The notes under the pieces were generated by a model that had not been told where the DNA came from, did no database searches, and was given only the letters and a program-made list of their open reading frames with translations. A stretch of 64,000 nucleotides of DNA from the NCBI RefSeq assembly GCF_004010325.2, contig NZ_SADR02000001.1, positions 268,239 to 332,238 of the forward strand, in the 5' to 3' direction. The position numbers were made by a program, and so were the translations under genes. Below, piece after piece: positions 55,822 through 63,751 of this stretch. Origin of the DNA: Mesorhizobium sp. M00.F.Ca.ET.216.01.1.1. GTDB lineage: Bacteria; Pseudomonadota; Alphaproteobacteria; Rhizobiales; Rhizobiaceae. Position 1 is the stretch's first letter; the number at the start of each line of letters is the position of its first letter.

Positions 55822-55998
55822 TCACGCCGCCATGACGATCTCGTTGAAGGCATCGAGATCGACATAGAAGACCTTGGTGATTTCCGCGATCAGTTCGTCG
55901 TAGTCGTAACCCTGTGATCTCAGAATGTTGATGGCGGTGATGATGTCGACGCGCTCCGTGAGCCGCCGTTTCTGATAGTCCTCGACATAACGTTCCAT
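55822..55998 (-). CDS. Conserved-looking small protein (58 residues)
   Basis: A short frame reading MERYVEDYQKRRLTERVDII, then TAINILRSQGYDYDELIAEI and TKVFYVDLDAFNEIVMAA. It is highly charged and entirely helical by composition, with no signal or membrane segment. ATG 55998 is preceded by AGGGGAA, a good ribosome site, and third positions are biased to G/C. It lies downstream of and opposite to the GGDEF gene. I do not know the family. The helical FYVDLDAFNEIV end is reminiscent of small regulatory or adaptor proteins, but no function can be claimed. Confidence 0.65.
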   Translation of the reverse strand: MERYVEDYQKRRLTERVDIITAINILRSQGYDYDELIAEITKVFYVDLDAFNEIVMAA

Positions 55999-56125
55999 CG
56001 GCTGTTCCCCTAGCCCGAGTGCCCAAACGCGTTGAACAACAATCAGATCGCGGGAGGAAAGTTAGGAAGGCTTGCTTGCGCGGAACTTGCCGCTTCAGCC
56101 TGCGCCTTCCTCTCGATCTGTGACA

Positions 56126-56138
56126 TACCAGACTGGTA
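56126..56138. promoter_or_regulatory. 13-bp palindrome TACCAGACTGGTA
   Basis: TACCAG and CTGGTA flank a single A, 128 bp upstream of the small 55998 gene. It has the size of a short operator but no partner gene is obvious. Assigned by eye. Confidence 0.3.
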
Positions 56139-56248
56139 CGGAAAACGGCCGACTCAACAGGGCCAAGCAAAGACTAGCATGCCATGGTTGGGGTGACAGG
56201 GTCGCGCGTGGGGTCGTCGATTAAAGGCCGAGTAGACCTTCTCAGCTT

Positions 56249-56442
56249 CGTCATCCCAGGGCGTAGCGAATGCGAAGCGGAGCGAAGACCCAAGGATCCA
56301 TGCCGCAACTTCAGAGCGTCACGACGGTGCGGAACTAAGAACGGGGAACGCGCTGGAGAACGGCCATTCTGCGCCGCTGCACACTTCGGGGGATGTAACG
56401 GCATGGATCCTGGGGTCTGCGCTGCGTCGCTCCAGAATGACG
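56249..56442. repeat. Imperfect inverted repeat, Mesorhizobium-type intergenic element
   Basis: The left arm (56249-56305) and right arm (56399-56442) are inverted copies: CGTCAT, GGAGCG, AGACCC and AGGATCCATGCCG recur in order in both. They enclose about 93 bp. Such elements with GGATCC cores are common between genes in Mesorhizobium. It ends 12 bp before the urtE stop, so it separates urtE from the upstream stretch. Confidence 0.6.
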
Positions 56443-56453
56443 ACGGGAAGAAC

Positions 56454-57149
56454 CTAAACCGTCAGGAACTTCCGCACATCCGCCCGGTCGAGATCCTTGG
56501 CTGGACCAGTATGGACGATCTGGCCACGGTCCATGATGTTGACCTCGTCGGCGAGCTCGCGGCAGAAGTCGAGATATTGCTCGACCAGCAGCACGGCAAT
56601 GCCTGCCTGGTCGCGCAGATAGCGGATGGCGCGGCCGATATCCTTGATGATCGACGGCTGGATGCCTTCGGTCGGCTCATCGAGTACCAAGAGCTTCGGC
56701 CGCATCACCAGCGCCCTGCCGATGGCAAGCTGCTGCTGCTGGCCGCCGGAAAGATCGCCGCCGCGGCGGCCAAGCATCTGCTTGAGCACCGGGAACAACT
56801 CGAAGACATGGCCGGGAATGTTGCGGTCGGCGCGCTTCAGCGGCGCAAAGCCCGATTCGAGGTTTTCCCGCACGGTAAGCAGAGGAAAGATCTCCCTGCC
56901 CTGCGGCACGAATGCGATGCCCGACCGGGCGCGGTCATACGCCGCGCTCCGGTCGAGCGCCTTCCCCTCGAAGGCGACGCTTCCGCTCGTCAGCCGGTGA
57001 TGGCCGACGATCGATCTCATCAAACTGGTTTTGCCGACGCCGTTGCGGCCGAGCACGCAGGTGATCTTGCCGGCGCCGGCTTTCAGCGAGACGCCGCGCA
57101 GCGCCTGGGCGGCGCCGTAGTGCAAGGTCGCTTTGGAGACTTCGAGCAT
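56454..57149 (-). CDS. urtE: Urea ABC transporter ATP-binding protein
   Basis: A 231-residue ABC ATPase of the LivF type. It starts MLEVSKATLHYGAAQALRGV, with Walker A LGRNGVGKTSLM, signature DLSGGQQQQLAIGRALVM and Walker B LLVLDEPTEGIQPS, the EGIQP being typical of UrtE. I chose ATG 57149, as the family starts there. The longer frame upstream is out of pattern. With UrtD it powers the UrtABCDE importer. It is the last gene of the unit. Confidence 0.95.
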   Translation of the reverse strand: MLEVSKATLHYGAAQALRGVSLKAGAGKITCVLGRNGVGKTSLMRSIVGHHRLTSGSVAFEGKALDRSAAYDRARSGIAFVPQGREIFPLLTVRENLESGFAPLKRADRNIPGHVFELFPVLKQMLGRRGGDLSGGQQQQLAIGRALVMRPKLLVLDEPTEGIQPSIIKDIGRAIRYLRDQAGIAVLLVEQYLDFCRELADEVNIMDRGQIVHTGPAKDLDRADVRKFLTV

Positions 57150-57219
57150 GGTCAGCGCCTTCTCCACCGCCTGAAGAACAAAAGGTCGAAACGATGGAAC
57201 GGAACCCGCCAGACCATGC

Positions 57220-57966
57220 TCATCTCCCCAGATAGACTTCGACGACGCGTTCGTCGGCCGAAACGAAATCGAGCGTACCCTCGGAAAGCACCGAGCCTTC
57301 GTGCAGGCAGGTGACCTTGACGCCGAGCTCACGCACGAAATGCATGTCGTGCTCGACGACGATGACCGAATGGTCGCGCGCAATGTCCTTGAGCAGCCGT
57401 GCGGTTTCCTCGGTCTCGGCATCGGTCATGCCGGCGACCGGCTCGTCGACCAGCAGCAGCTTCGGGTCCTGCGCCAGCAGCATGCCGATCTCGAGCCATT
57501 GCTTTTGCCCGTGGCTGAGATTGGCGGCGAGTCCGTCGCGCTTGTCGCCAAGCCGGATGATGCCGAGGATGTCGTCGATTTGCCGTGCCTCGGCCACTGA
57601 TCGGCGATGGAACAGCGCCGGGAAGATCGAACGCGGGCCTTTCAGCGCCAGCATCAGATTCTCCTCGATCGTGTGGTTCTCGAAAACAGTCGGCTTCTGG
57701 AATTTCCTGCCGATGCCCATCATGGCGATCTCGGCTTCGTCGTGCTTGGTCAGGTCGACCTGGCCGTTGAAGTAGACTTCGCCCTCGTCGGGCCGCGTCT
57801 TGCCGGTGACGATATCCATCATCGTCGTCTTGCCGGCACCGTTGGGACCGATGATCGCCCGCATCTCGCCCTTGTCGAGCACCAGCGACAGATTGTTGAT
57901 GGCGCGGAAGCCATCGAAGGAAACCGAGACGCCGTCGAGATAGAGGATGGTGTTCGACTTGCTCAT
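57220..57966 (-). CDS. urtD: Urea ABC transporter ATP-binding protein
   Basis: A 248-residue ABC ATPase of the LivG type. It opens MSKSNTILYLDGVSVSFDGF, with Walker A IIGPNGAGKTTMMDIVTGKT, a variant signature ANLSHGQKQWLEIGMLL (SHGQ instead of SGGQ, normal for UrtD) and Walker B LLLVDEPVAGMTDAETEETA. It lies 6 bp after urtC and 71 bp before urtE. Confidence 0.95.
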   Translation of the reverse strand: MSKSNTILYLDGVSVSFDGFRAINNLSLVLDKGEMRAIIGPNGAGKTTMMDIVTGKTRPDEGEVYFNGQVDLTKHDEAEIAMMGIGRKFQKPTVFENHTIEENLMLALKGPRSIFPALFHRRSVAEARQIDDILGIIRLGDKRDGLAANLSHGQKQWLEIGMLLAQDPKLLLVDEPVAGMTDAETEETARLLKDIARDHSVIVVEHDMHFVRELGVKVTCLHEGSVLSEGTLDFVSADERVVEVYLGR

Positions 57967-57972
57967 GGTCGC

Positions 57973-59205
57973 TCACTCCGCCGGCTGCGGTTCGGGGCCG
58001 GACGCGGACCAGTCGCCCGGCATCCTGGCGGCCGAGCGAACGATCTTCGGCTGCGGCGGTGCGATGGGATCGGTGCCGGCTTCTTCGGCTAGCGAGGCGG
58101 CGCGGAGCGCCCTGGCGTTGCCGCGCCAACTGTCCCACATGCCGACGATCCCCTTGGGCAGGAACAGGGTGACGGCGACAAACAGCCCGCCTAGCGCAAA
58201 CAGCCAGAACTCCGGCAGCGCGCCGGTGAACCAGGACTTGCCGGCGTTGACGAGCAGCGCGCCGATGATCGGCCCGACGATGGTGCCGCGCCCGCCGACG
58301 GCCGCCCAGACGACGACCTCGATCGAATTGGATGGCTCGAACTCGCCTGGATTGATGATGCCGACCTGTGGCACGTAAAGCGCGCCGGCAATGCCGGCCA
58401 TCACCGCCGACACGGTGAAGGCAAACAGCTTTACGTTTTCGGCTCGCCAGCCGAGGAAGCGCGTGCGGCTTTCGGCGTCGCGCACCGCCATCAACAGCTT
58501 GCCGTATTTGGAACCGACGATCGCCCAGGTGACGAAGACGGCGAGCGCCAGCGTGACGGCACTGGCCGCAAAAAGTGCCGAGCGCGTCGCGTCGGCCTGG
58601 ACGTTGAAGCCAAGAATATCCTTGAAATCGGTCAGGCCGTTGTTGCCGCCGAAACCCATGTCGTTGCGGAAAAAGGCAAGCAGAAGTGCATAGGTCATCG
58701 CCTGGGTGATGATCGACAGATAGACGCCGGTCACGCGGCTGCGGAAGGCGAACCAGCCGAAGACGAAAGCGAGCAGGCCGGGCACGGCCAGCACCATGAT
58801 CGCCGCGAACCAGAAATGGTCGAAACCGTACCAGAACCACGGCAATTGCTTGTAGTTCAGGAACACCATGAAGTCCGGCAGTACCGGGTTGCCGTAGACG
58901 CCGCGCGAGCCGATCTGGCGCATCAGGTACATGCCCATCGCATAGCCGCCGAGCGCGAAGAAGGCACCGTGGCCGAGCGAGAGGATGCCGCAATAGCCCC
59001 AGACGAGATCGAGCGCCAAAGCGAGCAGGGCATAGCAGAGGTACTTGCCGGCGAGCGCGACGATATAGGACGGCACGTAGAACGCACTGGCCGGCGAAAC
59101 CGCAAGATTGAGCAGCGGCACGACGATGGCGACCGCAGGCAGTATGAAAATGGTGACGGCGATGCGGCGGTCGGCGCCGGCTGCGAAGAAGCGTCCTGTG
59201 ATCAT
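57973..59205 (-). CDS. urtC: Urea ABC transporter permease
   Basis: A 410-residue permease of the LivM type with nine or ten predicted helices. It starts MITGRFFAAGADRRIAVTIF, has YCGILSLGHGAFFALGGYAM and AVGGRGTIVGPIIGALLVNA (the conserved loop that contacts the ATPase), and ends in a polar tail with PKIVRSAARMPGDWS. I chose ATG 59205, which overlaps the urtB stop by 4 bp (ATGA). It forms the channel with UrtB. Confidence 0.94.
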   Translation of the reverse strand: MITGRFFAAGADRRIAVTIFILPAVAIVVPLLNLAVSPASAFYVPSYIVALAGKYLCYALLALALDLVWGYCGILSLGHGAFFALGGYAMGMYLMRQIGSRGVYGNPVLPDFMVFLNYKQLPWFWYGFDHFWFAAIMVLAVPGLLAFVFGWFAFRSRVTGVYLSIITQAMTYALLLAFFRNDMGFGGNNGLTDFKDILGFNVQADATRSALFAASAVTLALAVFVTWAIVGSKYGKLLMAVRDAESRTRFLGWRAENVKLFAFTVSAVMAGIAGALYVPQVGIINPGEFEPSNSIEVVVWAAVGGRGTIVGPIIGALLVNAGKSWFTGALPEFWLFALGGLFVAVTLFLPKGIVGMWDSWRGNARALRAASLAEEAGTDPIAPPQPKIVRSAARMPGDWSASGPEPQPAE

Positions 59206-60818
59206 GCTTCGATCGCCCTGCCCTTCAGCGCGAACAGGCCGCGCGGGCGCTTCTGGATGAACAGGATGATGAGGACCAGGACGACGATCTTGCCGAGGAC
59301 AGCCCCGGCATAGGGCTCGAGGAACTTGTTGACGATGCCCAGCGAGAAAGCGCCGACCAGCGTGCCCCAGAGGTTGCCGACGCCGCCGAAGACGACGACC
59401 ATGAAGCTGTCGATGATGTAGCCGCGGCCAAGATTGGGCGAGACGTTGTCGATCTGGCTGAGCGCGACGCCGGCAATGCCGGCAATGCCGGACCCCAGTG
59501 CAAAGGTCAGGGCATCTACCCAGGGTGTCCTGATGCCCATCGATGCTGCCATGCGGCGGTTGGCGGTGACGGCGCGCATCTGCAGGCCCCAGGGCGTGCG
59601 CTTCATGACATAGAGCAAAACGGCAAACACGCCGAGCGCGAAAACCAGGATCCAGAGGCGGTTCCAGGTCACGGCAAGCTGGCCGATGTCGAACGATCCG
59701 GACATCCATGACGGGTTGCCGACTTCCTGGTTGGTCGGCCCGAAGATGGTGCGCACGGCCTGCTGCAGGATCAACGAGACACCCCAGGTCGCCAGCAGCG
59801 TTTCCAGCGGCCGGCCATAGAGGAAGCGGATGACGCCGCGCTCGATGGCAAGGCCGACGAGCGCCGCCACGAGGAAGGCGAGCGGCAGCGCGATCACCAG
59901 CGACCAGTCGAACAGGCCGGGAAAGGACGTGCGGATCACCTGCTGGACGACGAAGGTCGTGTAGGCGCCGAGCATGACCATCTCGCCATGCGCCATGTTG
60001 ATGACGCCCATGACGCCGAAGGTGATGGCGAGGCCGATCGCCGCCAGCAGCAGCACCGATCCCAGCGAAATGCCGTACCAGATGTTCTGACCCGCATCCC
60101 AGAGTGCCAGCGTCGAATTGATGTTGCCAATCGCAGCCGTCGCTGCGTCCTTGACTGCGCCTTCGGAATTGGTCTCGACGGAGGTGAGCAGCGACAGCGC
60201 GTCGCGGTCGCCGCGCGCGCCGATCAGGGCGATGGCCGCCAGCTTGTCGGCCTCTGGCCTGTCGGAAACGAGAACCGAGGCGGCTCGGGCCTGTTCGAAC
60301 AGAGCCTTGACGGTTGCCACCGTTTCGTTGGCGACCGCAGCATCGAGTGGCTCGATGTTTGCGGCATCGGGCGTCTTGAACATGGTGTCGGCGGCAGCGA
60401 TGCGTACGGCCGGATCCTTGGCGCGAAGCGTCAGCGTGCCCAACGCATCGCGGATGACGCGGCGCAGCGTGTTGTTGACCTTGATCTTGGTGATGCCGAC
60501 CTTGACGGCCTCGCCGGATTTCTCACCGCTCAGCGGGTCGAGCAGCTCGACGCTGTCGCCGCCCCCCTTGCCGACGAAGACGAGGGAATCGGCCTTGCGG
60601 ACGTAGAGATCGCCGTCGGCAAGTGCTGCAAGCGGACGCTCGACCAGGGGATCACCGGTGGCGGCAAGCTCACGCACGACGGCCTCGGTGGCCGAAAAAT
60701 TCGTGGCCGTCGCGAATTTGGCGATGATGGCGCGAAGATCGGCTTCCGCGGCGTTTGACGGCAACAGGCTTGCCATCAGGAACAGCAGCGTCAGGCCAAT
60801 CGCGCGGATCAAGATCAT
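59202..60818 (-). CDS. urtB: Urea ABC transporter permease
   Basis: A 538-residue permease of the LivH type. The first 220 residues include a signal segment (LTLLFLMASLLPSNAAEADL) and an extra extracytoplasmic domain (ALADGDLYVRKADSLVFVGK, RDALGTLTLRAKDPAVRIAA), characteristic of UrtB and absent from other LivH proteins. The membrane part starts around residue 250 (GISLGSVLLLAAIGLAITFG, INMAHGEMVMLGAYTTF) and includes NRRMAASMGIRTPWVDALTF. It lies about 100 bp downstream of urtA, with two hairpins between. Confidence 0.95.
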   Translation of the reverse strand: MILIRAIGLTLLFLMASLLPSNAAEADLRAIIAKFATATNFSATEAVVRELAATGDPLVERPLAALADGDLYVRKADSLVFVGKGGGDSVELLDPLSGEKSGEAVKVGITKIKVNNTLRRVIRDALGTLTLRAKDPAVRIAAADTMFKTPDAANIEPLDAAVANETVATVKALFEQARAASVLVSDRPEADKLAAIALIGARGDRDALSLLTSVETNSEGAVKDAATAAIGNINSTLALWDAGQNIWYGISLGSVLLLAAIGLAITFGVMGVINMAHGEMVMLGAYTTFVVQQVIRTSFPGLFDWSLVIALPLAFLVAALVGLAIERGVIRFLYGRPLETLLATWGVSLILQQAVRTIFGPTNQEVGNPSWMSGSFDIGQLAVTWNRLWILVFALGVFAVLLYVMKRTPWGLQMRAVTANRRMAASMGIRTPWVDALTFALGSGIAGIAGVALSQIDNVSPNLGRGYIIDSFMVVVFGGVGNLWGTLVGAFSLGIVNKFLEPYAGAVLGKIVVLVLIILFIQKRPRGLFALKGRAIEA

Positions 60819-60849
60819 CGGTCTCAGGTCTCTCCTAGAGTTGAATTTT

Positions 60850-60909
60850 GCGTCCGGGCGAACTGGAGGAGAGAAGCTCGCCCGGACGCGCGGTCTGACA
60901 GGTCAGACC
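60850..60909 (-). repeat. Two hairpins between urtA and urtB
   Basis: GCGTCCGGGCGA (60850-60861) pairs perfectly over 12 bp with TCGCCCGGACGC (60878-60889). GGTCTGAC (60892-60899) pairs perfectly with GTCAGACC (60902-60909). They follow the binding-protein gene. A short T-run on the minus strand is not evident, so partial termination or mRNA protection is more likely than full termination. Confidence 0.65.
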
Positions 60910-60917
60910 CGGGAGGA

Positions 60918-62228
60918 TCAGTTGGTTCCCTTGCCGCCGCACTTGCCGGTGGCGACATTGAAGTTGCCGCAAGACAAAGGCGCGCGCCAATCGGAGATCA
61001 GGTCCTTGGAATCAGGCAGATAGTCGGACCACTCGTCGCCCATCACCAGGCCGGGCGTCTGCGAGACGGTCTCGAACTGGCCGTCGGCCTGGATTTCGCC
61101 GATCAGCACCGGCTTGGTGATATGATGGTTCGGCATCATGGTCGAATAGCCGCCGGTCAGGTTCGGCACCGAGACGCCGACCATGGCGTCGATGACCTTG
61201 TCCGGATCGGTAGTGCCGGCCTTTTCGACCGCCTTCACCCACATGTTGAAGCCGATATAGTGGGCCTCCATCGGGTCGTTGGTGGTGCGCTTGTCGTTCT
61301 TGATGAACTTGTGCCAGTCGGCGATGAACTTCTGGTTCTCGGGCGTATCGACGCTCTCGAAATAGTTCCAGGCGGCGAGATGGCCGACCAGCGGAGCGGT
61401 GTCGAGGCCGGCAAGCTCTTCCTCGCCGACCGAGAAGGCCATGACCGGGATGTCCTCGGCCTTGATGCCCTGGTTGCCGAGCTCCTTGTAGAACGGCACG
61501 TTGGCGTCGCCATTGACGGTCGAGACGACGGCGGTCTTCTTGCCGGCCGAGCCAAACTTCTTGATCGCCGAAACCTCGGTCTGCCAATCGGAGAAACCGA
61601 ACGGCGTGTAGTTGACCATGATGTCTTCGGCGGCGACGCCTTTCGCCTTCAAATAGGCCTCGAGGATCTTGTTGGTGGTGCGCGGATAGACGTAGTCGGT
61701 GCCTTCAAGCACCCAGCGCTTCACCGAACCGCCATCCTCGCTCATCAGGTAGTCAACGGCCGGAATGGCTTGCTGGTTCGGCGCTGCACCGGTGTAGAAC
61801 ACGTTGCGCTCGCTCTCCTCGCCCTCATACTGGACGGGATAGAAGAGGATGTTGTCGAGTTCGCTGAACACCGGCAGCACCGACTTGCGCGACACCGAGG
61901 TCCAGCAGCCGAACACGGCCGCGACCTTGTCCTTCGAGATCAACTCGCGCGCCTTTTCGGCGAAGAGCGGCCAGTTGGAAGCCGGATCGACGACGACCGC
62001 CTCGAGTTTCTTGCCGAGCAGGCCGCCCTTTGCATTCTGCTCGTCGATGAGCATCAGCATGGCGTCCTTCAGCGTGGTCTCAGAGATCGCCATGGTCCCC
62101 GACAGCGAATGGAGAATACCGACCTTGATGGTGTCGTCAGCCGCTCTGGCGGGAGCGGACATCAACAGGCCGGCAGCGACCACGCTGGCCGAAAGCATTT
62201 TTGTTATTGTCAAGAAGTTACCCCTCAT
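60918..62228 (-). CDS. urtA: Urea ABC transporter substrate-binding protein
   Basis: A 436-residue periplasmic binding protein of the LivJ/AmiC fold. It has a signal peptide (MRGNFLTITKMLSASVVAAG, cleavage after ARA) and then DDTIKVGILHSLSGTMAISE, the ligand-site region. Further marks are CWTSVSRKSVLPVFSELDNI, FYPVQYEGEESERNVFYTGA, APNQQAIPAVDYLM and, near the end, GYSTMMPNHHITKPVLIGEI, all typical of UrtA. I chose ATG 62228 with GGGAGTG before it. A sigma-54 promoter lies 43-60 bp upstream. Confidence 0.96.
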   Translation of the reverse strand: MRGNFLTITKMLSASVVAAGLLMSAPARAADDTIKVGILHSLSGTMAISETTLKDAMLMLIDEQNAKGGLLGKKLEAVVVDPASNWPLFAEKARELISKDKVAAVFGCWTSVSRKSVLPVFSELDNILFYPVQYEGEESERNVFYTGAAPNQQAIPAVDYLMSEDGGSVKRWVLEGTDYVYPRTTNKILEAYLKAKGVAAEDIMVNYTPFGFSDWQTEVSAIKKFGSAGKKTAVVSTVNGDANVPFYKELGNQGIKAEDIPVMAFSVGEEELAGLDTAPLVGHLAAWNYFESVDTPENQKFIADWHKFIKNDKRTTNDPMEAHYIGFNMWVKAVEKAGTTDPDKVIDAMVGVSVPNLTGGYSTMMPNHHITKPVLIGEIQADGQFETVSQTPGLVMGDEWSDYLPDSKDLISDWRAPLSCGNFNVATGKCGGKGTN

Positions 62229-62270
62229 ATTGCACACTCCCAAGGTGGTTGATTGCACCGCAACCATGCC

Positions 62271-62288
62271 ATGCAACCACCGTGCCAA
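62271..62288 (-). promoter_or_regulatory. Sigma-54 promoter of urtA
   Basis: The minus strand reads TTGGCACGGTGGTTGCAT, a full match to the TGGCACG-N4-TTGCA consensus. The -24 element lies at 62287-62281 and the -12 element at 62276-62272. Transcription would start near 62261, about 33 bp before ATG 62228. NtrC or another enhancer-binding protein would act further upstream. Confidence 0.8.
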
Positions 62289-62511
62289 CCGACTGAGGGA
62301 GGTCGATATCCCAGCTTTATCAGCCGGTTAATATATTAGCCGTCAAAGATGAAGGGCGCGGGTTAAAGCCTGATTGAGAAAAAATTACGCACAGCTGCCT
62401 AGATTTTGCCCAAATCTGTTTAGTGCCTAAATTTTGAGCCTCCGCGAACTAAAGATGGCAGGCAACAACCATTGCGGCACGGCAGGAAAATAGGGCAAGT
62501 TCGGTTCTTAA

Positions 62512-62916
62512 ATGAGCAGCGTCATGGCCTCCAGGATTTCTTGCATTTTCAGCATCTTGCTGCTGGTTGCGACGACCAGCGGCGCGCGCGCCGACTTCAC
62601 CGACGGCAAGTTGCCGGACGGTGACTATCATTGCGAAGTCTACCTGCTCGGCATGTTCCTCAGCCTTGGCGACATTACCATCAAAGGCAACGTCTATAGC
62701 GGTCCGGTGACGTTCGGGACCGCCCAGCAGGCCTACAACTACCAGATGGATGCAAACGGCGTGATCAGCTGGCTCGGCCCGCTGGGCGGCTACACGGCCG
62801 GCGGCAACACGATCTCGCTGACGCAAGCGACACTGGAGGGCGCAGAAGCGTCTTTCGATATCATCATGCGTCAGCCGGACGGCGCCTTTACCGCCTCGAC
62901 CTGCACCAAGCGTTGA
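62512..62916 (+). CDS. Hypothetical exported protein
   Basis: A 134-residue protein with a signal segment (RISCIFSILLLVATTSGARA, cleavage after RA) and a mature part beginning DFTDGKLPDGDYHCEVYLLG. The mature sequence is rich in beta-strand-forming and glycine residues and contains only two cysteines (YHCEVY and TASTCTKR at the end), probably forming a disulfide. I do not recognise a family. The start may be ATG 62512 or the ATG at 62524. It is divergent from urtA across about 280 bp that hold the sigma-54 promoter. Confidence 0.6.
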   Translation: MSSVMASRISCIFSILLLVATTSGARADFTDGKLPDGDYHCEVYLLGMFLSLGDITIKGNVYSGPVTFGTAQQAYNYQMDANGVISWLGPLGGYTAGGNTISLTQATLEGAEASFDIIMRQPDGAFTASTCTKR

Positions 62917-62997
62917 GATACGCCATGAAAAATGCCGCGAACCACAAGGTTCCGCGCCAGCACGGTGCCGAAGCAGGAGGCTGCCTGAGGTCCTGAC

Positions 62998-63708
62998 CTA
63001 GCTCTCCGTTGCAATATCGAGCGCCAGCCTGGTCATGTCGGTGAACAGCGCCTGGCGTTCGGCATAGTCGGTTTGCTCGTCGGTCACCACATTGTCGACG
63101 ACGGTCAGGAGCGACAGGGCGCGGGCGCCGAAATGCGCAGCGATGCGGTAGAGCGCGCTGGTCTCCATATCCACGGCGAGCGCCCCGAGGGTCTGGGCTT
63201 CGGCAAAGCGGGCGCGTCCCTCGGGGTGATAGAATATGTCGCTGCAGGTTGTCAGCCCTGCGTGATGCTCCATGCCGAGCTCGTCAGCCCGCTGCAAGGC
63301 ACGGGCCAGCAGCCCGGGATCTGGGCCGGCGGCAGCATCGTACAGCCCGAAGACTTGGCCGCTGCGAGCACTTTCGCCGCGCACCGATTGCGAGATCACC
63401 AGGCTGCGCAGCCTGACGGCGGCGGTCAGGCTGCCACAGGTGCCGGTGCGGATCAGCGTTTTGGCGCCGTGGAAATTCAGCAATTCGTGCGCGTAGATCA
63501 GGAAGGATGGCACGCCGATGCCGGTCGCCTGGATGCTGACGGGCTTGCCGCGAAACAGTCCCGTGAAGCCCAGCGCGCCCCTGCGGCGATTGACGCAACG
63601 CGGCGCCTCCAGAAAGGTCTCAGCCATCCATTCGGCGCGCTGCGGATCGCCCGGCAGCAGCACCGTTTCGGCATAATCGCCTTTGCCTGCCTCGCTATGC
63701 GGCGTCAC
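62998..63708 (-). CDS. Purine nucleoside phosphorylase, DeoD type
   Basis: A 236-residue phosphorylase of the PNP/UDP family, cleaving purine nucleosides with phosphate. It has GDYAETVLLPGDPQRAEWMA (phosphate loop), GALGFTGLFRGKPVSIQATG, GIPS-like GIGVPSFLIYAHELLNFHGA, RTGTCGSLTAAVRLRSLVIS and ALAVDMETSALYRIAAHFGA, with Glu in VDMETS as the ribose ligand. GTG 63708 (MTPHSEAGKGDY) matches the family start. TTG 63747 would give a 13-residue extension. Length is normal for DeoD. Substrate range is not decided. Confidence 0.85.
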   Translation of the reverse strand: MTPHSEAGKGDYAETVLLPGDPQRAEWMAETFLEAPRCVNRRRGALGFTGLFRGKPVSIQATGIGVPSFLIYAHELLNFHGAKTLIRTGTCGSLTAAVRLRSLVISQSVRGESARSGQVFGLYDAAAGPDPGLLARALQRADELGMEHHAGLTTCSDIFYHPEGRARFAEAQTLGALAVDMETSALYRIAAHFGARALSLLTVVDNVVTDEQTDYAERQALFTDMTRLALDIATES

Positions 63709-63751
63709 GGCATGCTCCCCAAACCTGCCGCCTTTGTCAGCCCGCAATCAT

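Noticed and set aside
62380..62460. NtrC-like sites upstream of the urtA sigma-54 promoter
   Set aside because: GCAC and GGGC half-sites occur, but spacing does not match the known NtrC consensus. Left out as a feature.
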